Origin: Farysia itapuensis
Lineage: Eukaryota > Basidiomycota > Ustilaginomycetes > Ustilaginales > Ustilaginaceae
Assembly (NCBI GenBank): GCA_023212645.1
Contig: JALBYC010000008.1
Coordinates: 186,001-250,000, forward strand
Direction: 5' to 3'
Length of the DNA stretch: 64,000 bases
The stretch's first letter is position 1, and each line of letters begins with the position of its first letter. The position numbers and the translations under genes are program-made. A model generated the notes under the pieces. The model was given only the letters and a program-made list of their open reading frames with translations. It was not told the DNA's origin and did not search any database. Positions 16,993 through 27,228 of this stretch are shown here, in pieces.

Positions 16993-18279
16993 ATGTCGTT
17001 TGCCGCCTTTGCAAACGCACTGCCTGCCTCGCTCAGCCTGGTGGGACGTACGGCTCTCATCACCGGTTCTTCCTCCGGCATTGGACGTCAGACCGCCCTG
17101 TTGCTTGCCCGATCTGGCGCAAAGATCTTGTGCACCGATCTCAAGCCAGATCCGATCGATGCCATCACCCAGACCAAGTACGGATCCAAGCATGTGCCTA
17201 CGCACAAGCTCATCACCAGTCTCGGTGGTAAGGCCGAGTACCAACAGCTCAACGTCACCTCTCACACCGAGTTTCAGGCGGCCATCGACAAGGCGGTCCA
17301 GTTCGGAAACGGACGCCTAGACATGTGAGTGCTTCTACAAGATCTGCTAGTGCTGCATCCTGACTAACCAGTCATTTGCGAACAGTCTGGTCAACAATGC
17401 AGGGTATGTACGCTTTGTCTGTCGTGGAGAGAGAGGTGAGTGTTGACAACGGTCGCTTCGATTTGATGCAGAATTACCTCGTTCTCGTAAGTTCGAGGCC
17501 AAAGTTAGACTCCTGGAACTTCGAGCTGATCCGCTTCATACCTCAGAGGGGGCATTCAGGAAGAGTCGCTCGACATCTTTGATCGCATGATGGATATCAA
17601 CGTAAAAGGCAGCTTTATTGGTACCAAACTTGCTGTGCGTAGACAACACAGCTTGGTCCCCAATATCAACTTACTGACACAGTCCGATTCTAGGTCGAGC
17701 AAATGATGAAGCAAGAGCCACAAGCTCTGCCCGGTGATGTGGAGGAGGACCTGGACAGTATGACACTGACGGGGTCTGGTAACGATGCTGTGCCCTTGCG
17801 TCCCTCGTTTGCCGATGAGGTTGGTCCTGCTGACCCGACTTTCGGGCGGCAAGAGACTGATAAAGGCGGACGAGGCTCGCGAGGCACCATTGTCCAGATC
17901 GCCTCGATTCACGGTCTGATTGGCGGACCGAGCGAGCCGGCCTACTGTGCTTCCAAGGGTGCCGTCATCAATCTCACACGTCAAGTGGCCTGCGACTACG
18001 CTCCTCACCGTATCAATGTCAATGCCATCTGCCCCGGTTACCTCGACACTGCCATGACGTCCAGCATTCCTCCCCACATCAGCGCTCAGCGTCCCACTTA
18101 CTGGCCTCACCGTGGAGCCGGTCGAGACGTTGCCAAATCAGTCATGTAAGTCCCCCTACTCCCATTCTAACAAGCGATTACCTCTGACCTTGACATATGC
18201 TCGCAGGTACTTTGTTCGCGACGCTCCCTGGTCGACAGGCACCATTCTCACTCTCGACGGAGGCACCACCGCTCGCTAA
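16993..18279 (+). CDS. Short-chain dehydrogenase/reductase, six exons with two microexons
   Basis: Exons: 16993-17324, 17386-17403, 17472-17486, 17547-17634, 17694-18145, 18207-18279. This gives 325 residues in frame. Introns are 59-68 nt with GTGAGT, GTATGT, GTAAGT, GTGCGT and GTAAGT donors. The product is a classical SDR NAD(P)-dependent oxidoreductase: TGSSSGIG cofactor loop near residue 22, NNAG formed across exons 2 and 3, an active-site Ser in the QIASIHG strand and YCASK (Tyr/Lys), then INVNAICPGYLDTAM. Exons 2 and 3 are only 18 and 15 nt. Together they encode the LVNNAGITSFS segment, matching the family consensus NNAGI, which supports the model. A roughly 55-residue Asp/Gly-rich insertion precedes the catalytic Ser strand. 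Substrate unknown. Confidence 0.85.
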
Positions 18280-18410
18280 AGTAGCAACTAACCTACCGTC
18301 TTTCAGCACCATCAGTGCAACAAAATTGTATACAATTACGACATAGACAAGCGTACGAGATGCTACTTTACAGATACAGATAGGAGCAATAAGCACAGAT
18401 TCATTCGTCA

Positions 18411-20678
18411 TCATCCGGATCCCCAATTGCCAAGGTTGGAGAGACCAACTCCGACAGGCAGATCTCCAACTCCACCCCCGCCGCCATTCTGCTGCTGCTG
18501 CTGCTGTTGCTGCTGTGGTTGCTGCTGTTGCGCTTGTTGTGGTTGCTGCTGATTGGCATAGTTGGCAACGTTGGAGCCTGGTAGCATCAGACCCATCATT
18601 TGCGACAGAGCAGGATGGTGGGCGTGATGGCCCATATTCATTCCTGGGAAGTTCATCATGTTGTTCGCGTTGCCGCCCAATCCGACACCTAGTCCTAGCC
18701 CTTGTGGCATGCCTGCACCAAATTGCCCATTGCCAAGAGCTTGTTGCATGGCGCTGCTCGTAGCTGGATATCCATTGCTGGCGTTGTTCATCATCGGCAT
18801 GCCAAAACCAATGCCGTTTGCGTTCGCGGCTCCGTACGCCGCCATTCCTGGTTGCCCGTTGTTGAGCGCATTCTGCATGTTGCCATCAAACATGCCGAGC
18901 TGATGCTGCTGTTGCGATGGGACAGCACGGTGAGCTGCTGTCGGCGTAGACTGCACAGACGGCGTTGCGCTGCCCATCAGCGGCGTTCCTACCCCTTCAG
19001 AACCGTTCATACCCATAGCTGCTGCATTGCTAGTCCGCTTTTCAGCCTTGGCTGGAGACTTGGGCTTCTTTCCGCCGGTTGTCGTTGTACCCGCCGGCTT
19101 TTTGGATCCCGTCTTTTTCGGCGACGGTTTCTTGTCCTTGTCGGGACTTTCGGGCGCAGAGCTCTCTGCTGTAGCGGCAGCGAGAGCAGCAGATGCAGCC
19201 GCAGCAGCGGCCGCGGCCGCAGCTGCTTCCTCCTTTTGCTTCTTCTTGCTCTTACCCTTGACAGGCTTGGCGGTATTGGATGCAGCAGCAGCAGCTTCTG
19301 CCGCGGCTGCCGCAAGTGTCGCTGCTTCTTTCTCAAGCCGTTCACGTTCCTCTGCTTGGGCTTTCTCCTCTTGCTCCCGACGCTCTTTCTCTTCTCGCTC
19401 CTTCTTCGTCATCTTCTTCTTAGGCTTCTTGGCCCCTGTGTTCGCCTCTTCCTCCGCTTTCTTCTTGGCCGCTTCGGCGGCGGCGGCAGCTTCGGCCTCC
19501 TCCTTTTCGCGTTGAGCTTTCTTCTTCTTCTTCGCAGGTTTCTTGGCCGCAGTCGCGCCGGTTCCGTCATCGCCATCGTCCTTGTCCGTCTTGGCTTCCT
19601 TCTTTGACCCAGCTCCAGAACCCTGAGTGCCCATGGCAAGTGCATGTGGTCCACCGACCATGTTTTTACCCATTCGCCATCTTTCGATAAAGGCCATTCT
19701 GCCAAAGGTTGGCACAAAGGTGCTTGAAGAAGCCCCGGCTTGCGAGCCGATCGATGACTGAGCAGCTGGCGCAGACGCGGATGCTGTGCCAATGGGCGCA
19801 AAAGACTTGAGTCCGTGCTCCATGAGTCGCATGATTTTCTCGCGGCGTTGATGATTGGCTTCCTCTTTCTCCATTTCGATAGAGTTGGCCGTGCGCTTCT
19901 TGCCCGTCTTGAAGGGTGAGTCTTTTCCGGGATTGTAGGCGCTTGGTGGTGCCGTTGAGCTTAGCATCAGATTCGCAATTCGCGTCGCCTGACTGTCGGG
20001 TGCAAGACACAACGGCGGTGCTGTAAGGGCCAAAATTTTGGCTTCCACTTCTAGCGCCTCTTGATCGGTCCATGTGCCTCCGGCCAGACTGTCCAGCATC
20101 TTGATGTCGCTCCACAGCGTTTCCGAGGTAGGATGGAGTACGATTCTATACACTTCCACACCCGCCCCACTACCACCGGCACGTCCTTGAGAGCCAGACT
20201 CGATCAACTTGCGAGCACCATAGCGACCGCCTTCTTGCAGGTAAAACAGGCTAGAGGCGAGTCCTCCGCTGCCCGAAAGATCCGAGTCGGAGCTATCTGG
20301 AGGCTCGAGCATCCCCCCTTTCGACAAATTACCGTGCACGCCGGCACTCAGACGATCCAGATCCCGGCCAGACAGACCCGAACGCTCTGCGACGGTGTGG
20401 TTGCGGTGATCATGGACTTCGACGAGCAGACAACCTTCGAAAAACTGGACGCCGGACTCTGTCAGCACATCGATCAGATCGGCTGGCACTTTTTGGTCGC
20501 GGATGTACTTGATGAACTGCTTGACAGGACTGTCAAACAGAAACATGCCATTCTGTCTTTCAAAGCGAAAGTGATTGTTGTGGAGATGCAAGACGAGGGA
20601 AGCTTTGTACTTGCGATGCCGGCGCAGGATCTGGCGCGTTGTACGAGACGTATTGTACACACTCGCCGTGGTCGCCAT
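18411..20678 (-). CDS. SPT20: SAGA complex subunit Spt20
   Basis: 755 residues. Residues ~15-230 form the Spt20 conserved domain: a basic start (RQILRRHRKYKASLVLHLHNN), FLFDSPVKQFIKYIRD, and FFEGCLLVEVHDHRN, which is the family's signature strand. Spt20 is a structural subunit of the SAGA histone acetyltransferase/deubiquitinase coactivator in the nucleus. The middle (about 350-560) is an extreme Lys/Ala/Glu region with long alanine runs and KKK blocks, likely a charged single helix or disordered spacer. The C-terminus is Gly/Asn/Met-rich with a Gln tract. The start at 20678 is the first ATG of the conserved domain. It lies tail-to-tail with the dehydrogenase (131 bp) and divergent from the NME6-like gene. 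Confidence 0.9.
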   Translation of the reverse strand: MATTASVYNTSRTTRQILRRHRKYKASLVLHLHNNHFRFERQNGMFLFDSPVKQFIKYIRDQKVPADLIDVLTESGVQFFEGCLLVEVHDHRNHTVAERSGLSGRDLDRLSAGVHGNLSKGGMLEPPDSSDSDLSGSGGLASSLFYLQEGGRYGARKLIESGSQGRAGGSGAGVEVYRIVLHPTSETLWSDIKMLDSLAGGTWTDQEALEVEAKILALTAPPLCLAPDSQATRIANLMLSSTAPPSAYNPGKDSPFKTGKKRTANSIEMEKEEANHQRREKIMRLMEHGLKSFAPIGTASASAPAAQSSIGSQAGASSSTFVPTFGRMAFIERWRMGKNMVGGPHALAMGTQGSGAGSKKEAKTDKDDGDDGTGATAAKKPAKKKKKAQREKEEAEAAAAAEAAKKKAEEEANTGAKKPKKKMTKKEREEKERREQEEKAQAEERERLEKEAATLAAAAAEAAAAASNTAKPVKGKSKKKQKEEAAAAAAAAAAASAALAAATAESSAPESPDKDKKPSPKKTGSKKPAGTTTTGGKKPKSPAKAEKRTSNAAAMGMNGSEGVGTPLMGSATPSVQSTPTAAHRAVPSQQQHQLGMFDGNMQNALNNGQPGMAAYGAANANGIGFGMPMMNNASNGYPATSSAMQQALGNGQFGAGMPQGLGLGVGLGGNANNMMNFPGMNMGHHAHHPALSQMMGLMLPGSNVANYANQQQPQQAQQQQPQQQQQQQQQNGGGGGVGDLPVGVGLSNLGNWGSG

Positions 20679-21029
20679 CTTTTGTCTCCGTCTCGGACAG
20701 TGACAGGATGTGGTGTGTAGCTATGATGTCCACATATGCGTGAAAGGGCCAATGACTTTGACGGACAACTTTGATGAGAGATCAAGATCTGATACCGCTG
20801 TTCCGTATCTGATGTCCTGATACGCTCCGGGCAAATCTGCGTAGGTGAAGCTGACACTGAAGCGCGACCTGTTATGGGACCTGTTATGGGATGATGATGG
20901 TCGAGAGGTCTTGCAGTATCCGACATTCAATCTGCATCTCGCGTTCGCCATTTCCCGGATCTCGGCATTCGGAGATCGGCTATCCCAGTCGCAGCTGGAA
21001 CGTCACCAGCTGTCGTCCTTCCACCCCGC
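20679..21029. promoter_or_regulatory. Divergent promoter of SPT20 and the NME6-like gene, with a 12-bp tandem repeat
   Basis: 351 bp. It contains two adjacent exact copies of GACCTGTTATGG (20866-20889) and an AAGATCTGATACCG stretch (about 20784) that recurs in the intergenic region near 46.9 kb. No TATA box is obvious. No gene is seen. Confidence 0.45.
20866..20889. repeat. 12-bp tandem duplication GACCTGTTATGG x2
   Basis: Two perfect head-to-tail copies in the divergent promoter, either a small duplication or a doubled factor site. Confidence 0.75.
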
Positions 21030-21710
21030 ATGTACTTGGCACACCCGCCCAGATTGGCTCTGTCCAGCTTCTTGATACCTCAGTCATCTCATATACCCCG
21101 GATTAGCAGGACTCTGACTCGTCACTCGTCGAGTGATGCCTCCAAAATCAGCACAAATGACCTACAACTCACTCTGGCATTGATCAAGCCATCAGTGTGT
21201 GCATACCAGCCTGATGTTTCCGCAGTGCTCAGGGAAATCAAGAAGTCCGGCCTGAATGTAGGTATCCAAGCCTGCTCTGCAAAAGTCCGTAGCTGACTCT
21301 TGATGGCACAGGTGGCCCGCTCCAAGCGCCTGTTTTGGACGTCCAAGGATGCCCACAAGTTCTACGCAGAGCATCGAGGCAAATTCTACTATGACAGACT
21401 CATACTGGGTATGACGAGCGGACCTTCTCTCGCTCTCGCGCTGTATGGGCCCAAGGCAATTACTCATTGGCGAACCATGCTTGGTCCAACGAAAGCGTAT
21501 AGGGCAAAGTACGAAGAACCATCGTGTCTGCGCGCAAGATACGGCCTTGGCGACACGAGAAACGGCTTCCACGGCTCCGATTCGCCGCTTAGTAGCCAGC
21601 GGGAGTTGGCGCTCATATTCGAAGGCTGGGACTCCAAGTGGTGGATCGAGAGGGAACAAGGCTTACTCGCCCCGCAGACCAATCCAAAACTCACCACTTC
21701 CAATACTTAG
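21030..21710 (+). CDS. NME6: NME6-type nucleoside diphosphate kinase, probably mitochondrial
   Basis: Two exons, 21030-21257 and 21312-21710, flank a 54-nt intron (GTAGGT...AGCTGACT...CACAG) in phase 0, giving 208 residues. The first ~40 residues are rich in Ser/Arg/Leu with no acidic residue before SSDAS, typical of a mitochondrial presequence. The core begins LQLTLALIKP and has the phosphohistidine site in NGFHGSDS, RKFYY-type and WRTMLGPTKAYRA segments. These details (LTLALIKPS, LGPTKA, DTRNGFHGSDS) match the group II NDP kinase NME6 rather than the canonical Ynk1/NM23 type. The family transfers phosphate from NTP to NDP; NME6 is tied to mitochondrial nucleotide supply. The 3' end is 70 bp from the condensin gene's stop. 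Confidence 0.82.
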
Positions 21711-21780
21711 ACGCATATACCCAGACAAGACGCTTTTATACAATGACAGTCGCATTTGTTCTAATGTACATGACTGGAGC

Positions 21781-24700
21781 TTATGCTGATCGATATGCTT
21801 TCGGATCCTTGGCGATTTGCAGCGCTTCGAGAGTGCCAACTCGCAGGTCATCTTCTTCATAGCCTTCCTCGACGTCCTCCAGCTCGCCGCCAAGATCGTC
21901 GTCATCCTGACTGCTGGAAATGACTCTGCCGTTGCTCAGGGCCGGTATCGCCGCACTGCGTTGTCGCTTGGAGCGCATCTGTTCCATCCTAGCTTCCGCG
22001 CCCGTACTCAGCGCGAGTCCTTCTTCGTTGGCAAGATGCAACAGACAGATAAAGCAGAAAGACGTCGAGATCTCTTCCATCCTGTCCTGGGTATACGCTT
22101 TCTTGAGACCGTTGATGACGTTGTTGAACGTCTTGACCTTGTCAGCAGGTCCGATCGACTTTGTCGGTGTTGTCGGCTCGTCATCATCATCATCGTCGCC
22201 TGCAGATGAGGAAGCTGCAGACAAGTCAGGCGTGTTCGTCGACTGCGGAATGCCCAATTCTTTCCAAATGTTCTCCTTGAGCTTCTTGATGTCCACGCGA
22301 GTCGCTTTCTTGGCATAGTTGACATATTCGGGCTTGACGCGATTTAGCGCTTGCATAGTCTGCATCAAGTCTTCGTCCTCCAAGTCGCCGTTGACGTTGA
22401 CGCCAGTAGGTCCATCGTCGACCCCACCATCGCCACCATCATCTGCGTCGTGGAAGAATTGTGTATCAAATGGTATTCCGCCGTCGTCAGCGCTGCCGAG
22501 AGCACCTTGAAGAGCATCCACATCGTCGTCTGGCGACGAAGCCCAATCATCGACCAACTTGTTGCCCAGCACAGCACCGCCTTTACGACGCATGTTGATG
22601 GCCACTCTGGGTTTCAGGAACAAACGCAGGAGCTGTTTCGAGCTAAAGTGGCGATCTTCAGGCAGCAGATACGCATCTTTGTTGCTGATTGAGGCAGGTG
22701 TTGAACTGTTCGATTTTGCCCTGGCGCTGGCGGGCAAAGAGATGAGTGCGGCCTGTTTGGCAGGCTCAAATATCTCTTTTGAGTTGACTGCACCCTCTTC
22801 TGACAAAAAGTCAATGACGAACGGTTCCTTGCTCTTCTTATTCTCTTTGCGTGCCAGTGCAGCTTCGGCCTTGGCAGCCGCGCTTTCGGCACCACCGAGG
22901 GCTCCTGCACCGAGAGGACCTGTGACTCGTGAGAGCTTCCAGTGTTCAGGTCCAGCCCAATTGCGCATCAGACGCTGATCAAAGTAGTCAAAGAGGCCAG
23001 GATTGTCCCCATCACCGTCTTCCATCGCCTGTCCCGTCTCCGAATTGAAGGCCATGGCCATGACAAGTTCCGAAGAAGGCCCTGCAGAAGGGTCAAATGG
23101 ACCGTAACCGCCATCGACATCCCCAGTGGTGCCATCGATGACAACACGACCGCCGTGATTGAGTGCGGGCGCAGTCTCGAAAGCATCGAAAAAGTCTCCG
23201 CCACCGTCCTCGTCATCATCGTCACCGGGCCCTTCGCCGGCACCCATGTTGGCGAAAAAGTCGACATCGCCCAAGCCAGCACCTTCCAGCATAGGGTTCA
23301 TATCGTCGTTGAAGCCGCCGCCGCCAAAGTCTTCCGACGAAGCACGGAAGTTGCCAGTGTAATTGGAGTCCATAGCATGGAATGTTTGGTCATTGAAGTC
23401 GTCCATGCCAACTCCAAATGGAGTGTTGTCATCTTTGGAGAAGCGGAAGTTGCACAGTGTTGGACAGAGTACTCGGCCCGCCAAAAGCTGACTGGCGGTT
23501 TCGGGAATGCTGTCCGGATCGTGGAAGTCTTGGGGATTGAACAGCTTTTCCCGCAGCTTGGTAAGGTCGACAAGCTCACGAGCTGCAGCCGGACGGGTGT
23601 CGGGCTCAGCAGTGCCATCTGCACCAGCGTCCAGGTCATCATCGTCGCCTACTCCAGCGACATCGCCAGCGTCGAAGACGACACGCATGCTCGAGTCGAC
23701 ACCGAGATGGTTCATGAGCAATCCTCCTGCACCACCTTCGTCAAAATCTGCCGATGTCTTCTTGAACAAGGGGTCAACAGTGAACTCGAGATCAAATTTC
23801 TTGATCTGCAGCTGGGAAAAGTTCTTGGCAAGCGTAGCTTCACGATTCTTTTTCTTCTTCTGCTTCGAGGTGCCTTGATCTCCATCTTCACCGTCATCGT
23901 CATCGTCGTCGTCGTCTGCACCTGCTTCACCAGCGTCTTTAGAGCGTTTGCTGGCTCCCGAAGCTTGGTCGAGATCGTCCTGCAGACCAGAGAGGAGTTT
24001 GCCGGTTTCGACCACGACCGAGTCGACTCGAGACGTCCATACTTTTACGCACCCGTCGAGTGTGCACGACGCTTTCTGAAAGTTAATGCTGCCGTCGCCG
24101 CTGTCATTGCGCAGCAGCGACATATCGTGGAAGTAGTCGATCAGGGCAAACGACCAGGTGTTTGTCGAGTTGATTTTGTTGTCGGTGGCCATTTTCATCC
24201 ATTCCTCGAAGCTGGAGGTATCGACGCGGAGAGAAGCTGCAGCTGCGTTTACCGGGTTGGCAGACGTAGGGTCGGCGGCAGCAGCTGGCATGCCAGGCTG
24301 AGCTTGGCCACGCGGTCGCATAATGGCGGAAGCATCTGAGGCCGCATGTGAGCGCGCTAGAGCCGCCATACGCGATGCCTGGAAAGCCATACTAGCATTC
24401 CCACCGCCACCCCCCATGAGAAGGGATGCGTTCGGGTTGCCACGCGCAAGGATGGATTTGTTGGCATTGTTGACAGTGTTGGACCCCGAGACTTGTCTGC
24501 TCATGTTGCCGGAGGGCTGTCGTGAAGATGTCTCGTGCTGTACTGGAGAGGGACGTGTCTTGGCCGAAGCGACTTTGCTCTTGCCTGATCTACGCTGGTC
24601 TTCTTTGTCGTCGTCGTCGTCATCATCATCGTAGCTGTCGTGGTCTTGCTCGTCTTCTTCTTCGATGTCATCGTCATCGTCGAAACGACTCTTGTGCTTG

Positions 24701-24864
24701 GACGATGTCGTGCGTGACTTGGAGGACGAGGGCACAGACGAAGTGCTCTTGCGCGAAGTACCGGATATCGAAGGTTTGGTGCCGGAAAAGGAGGCTGAGA
24801 TAGATCTATTGGCTGCCCTCGACTCTTCCAGAGGACCACCACGTCGCGCTGAGGAGGATGGCAT
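21781..24864 (-). CDS. BRN1: Condensin subunit 2 (kleisin, CAP-H/Brn1/Barren)
   Basis: 1027 residues from the first ATG at 24864; the open frame upstream to 24948 lacks an ATG. Brn1 is the gamma-kleisin that bridges the Smc2-Smc4 heads in the chromosome-condensing complex. Evidence: the N-terminal kleisin block after a Ser-rich, acidic leader (DNKINSTNTWSFALIDYFHD, then LDGCVKVWTSRVDSV), central blocks (FRFSKDDNTPFGVGMDDF; FNSETG), NMRRKGGAVLGNKLVDDW, and the C-terminal winged-helix region ending with STSFCFICLLHLANEEGL. Long Asp runs separate the conserved blocks, as in other CAP-H proteins. Its promoter region contains an E2F/MBF-like site, in keeping with cell-cycle control (inference). 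Confidence 0.92.
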   Translation of the reverse strand: MPSSSARRGGPLEESRAANRSISASFSGTKPSISGTSRKSTSSVPSSSKSRTTSSKHKSRFDDDDDIEEEDEQDHDSYDDDDDDDDKEDQRRSGKSKVASAKTRPSPVQHETSSRQPSGNMSRQVSGSNTVNNANKSILARGNPNASLLMGGGGGNASMAFQASRMAALARSHAASDASAIMRPRGQAQPGMPAAAADPTSANPVNAAAASLRVDTSSFEEWMKMATDNKINSTNTWSFALIDYFHDMSLLRNDSGDGSINFQKASCTLDGCVKVWTSRVDSVVVETGKLLSGLQDDLDQASGASKRSKDAGEAGADDDDDDDDGEDGDQGTSKQKKKKNREATLAKNFSQLQIKKFDLEFTVDPLFKKTSADFDEGGAGGLLMNHLGVDSSMRVVFDAGDVAGVGDDDDLDAGADGTAEPDTRPAAARELVDLTKLREKLFNPQDFHDPDSIPETASQLLAGRVLCPTLCNFRFSKDDNTPFGVGMDDFNDQTFHAMDSNYTGNFRASSEDFGGGGFNDDMNPMLEGAGLGDVDFFANMGAGEGPGDDDDEDGGGDFFDAFETAPALNHGGRVVIDGTTGDVDGGYGPFDPSAGPSSELVMAMAFNSETGQAMEDGDGDNPGLFDYFDQRLMRNWAGPEHWKLSRVTGPLGAGALGGAESAAAKAEAALARKENKKSKEPFVIDFLSEEGAVNSKEIFEPAKQAALISLPASARAKSNSSTPASISNKDAYLLPEDRHFSSKQLLRLFLKPRVAINMRRKGGAVLGNKLVDDWASSPDDDVDALQGALGSADDGGIPFDTQFFHDADDGGDGGVDDGPTGVNVNGDLEDEDLMQTMQALNRVKPEYVNYAKKATRVDIKKLKENIWKELGIPQSTNTPDLSAASSSAGDDDDDDEPTTPTKSIGPADKVKTFNNVINGLKKAYTQDRMEEISTSFCFICLLHLANEEGLALSTGAEARMEQMRSKRQRSAAIPALSNGRVISSSQDDDDLGGELEDVEEGYEEDDLRVGTLEALQIAKDPKAYRSA

Positions 24865-25267
24865 ATCCGCTTGATAGTCACAAAAAGATGATGTTGCAAC
24901 AGGTATCGGTATCGGATCCCATCCGCCTTGGCAGTGCTGAGTCGACAAAGTCGGGTGTTATTTCAGGCTTAAAAATTGGGTGGGTGTGTTGGTTGACATG
25001 GGGCGCGCAACCCAGCGCACTTTCCCGCCAATTTCTCGCGTCGTGGACACGTCACGTGAAGTTTTCATATCTCAAGTCTAACATGTCATCCTATTGCTCT
25101 TACGTTCTTGGCGACTGTGTGGCATGTGTGCAGTGTGCACATCACCGGCGCGCCGTCGAGACAGTGCAGAGGGTGGTATGCTGCGAAAGCGTGGTATGAT
25201 TGTCATGAGAAAGTGGGGCATGTGCTATGATTACAATGAGATTACTTGTCCGTGCGCGAGGTGTAGT
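24865..25267. promoter_or_regulatory. Upstream region of BRN1 with E2F-like and CACGTG sites
   Basis: 403 bp between BRN1 and the stop of the codirectional UPF0390 gene. It contains TTTCCCGCC (25021-25029), which fits the E2F/SBF-type TTTSSCGC pattern, and CACGTG (25053-25058). No gene is seen. Confidence 0.4.
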
Positions 25268-25555
25268 TCATTTCTTGTTCGCGTTGGTGCTGGATTTGCT
25301 GGCGTCTCCATCAGCTGCGGTCTTCATGATGGTTAGGGGGCCTCCTTTGAGCGCTCTGCCTGCCATCTCTTGCTCTATGCGCGCTGTTGTGGCGCCGGTC
25401 TGCTTGCGTCTTGTGTTGTGGGCCTGGACGGCAGCTTTCTTCTTTGGCGCGATTACGCGAGGGCCACGTTTCGGGCCTGTCTTTGTGTTGGTACTTGAAG
25501 ACGCCGGTGCTCTGGTCGCCTTTTTGGCCTTAGCAGGTTTGAAGCCTTGAGCCAT
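25268..25555 (-). CDS. Small basic UPF0390/DUF2462-type protein
   Basis: 95 residues, strongly basic. It starts [12 protein letters not shown] and has [17 protein letters not shown] and a following helix ([15 protein letters not shown]), the pattern of the eukaryotic UPF0390 family (human LYDG10/C19orf53-like). The biochemical role is not settled; basic composition suggests a nuclear or nucleolar place. The start is set by the conserved MAQG. It is divergent from the SIW14-like gene with 160 bp between starts. Confidence 0.8.
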   Translation of the reverse strand: MAQGFKPAKAKKATRAPASSSTNTKTGPKRGPRVIAPKKKAAVQAHNTRRKQTGATTARIEQEMAGRALKGGPLTIMKTAADGDASKSSTNANKK

Positions 25556-25565
25556 GACTGTTTGA

Positions 25566-27140
<1,575 letters not shown>

Positions 27141-27228
27141 AGGTGGCCCTCGTTCGACATTTATACCCCGCATCACGCAGTCCACCAAGCGTGCCCCACA
27201 CGTATCTGGAGCGAATAGACTAATTTGA

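Noticed and set aside
17326..17546. Simpler SDR model with one intron across 17325-17546
   Set aside because: It would delete LVNNAG, a near-invariant SDR motif, while the microexon model restores it with proper splice sites.
18702..19607. 301-codon frame antisense to SPT20
   Set aside because: Reverse complement of the Lys/Ala-rich low-complexity part of Spt20; Leu/Arg/Cys composition is an artefact of that.
22942..24339. 465-codon open frame antisense to BRN1
   Set aside because: Opposite strand of a clear condensin gene; starts at a non-specific codon, no domain, composition mirrors the sense codons. An effect of GC-rich codon use.
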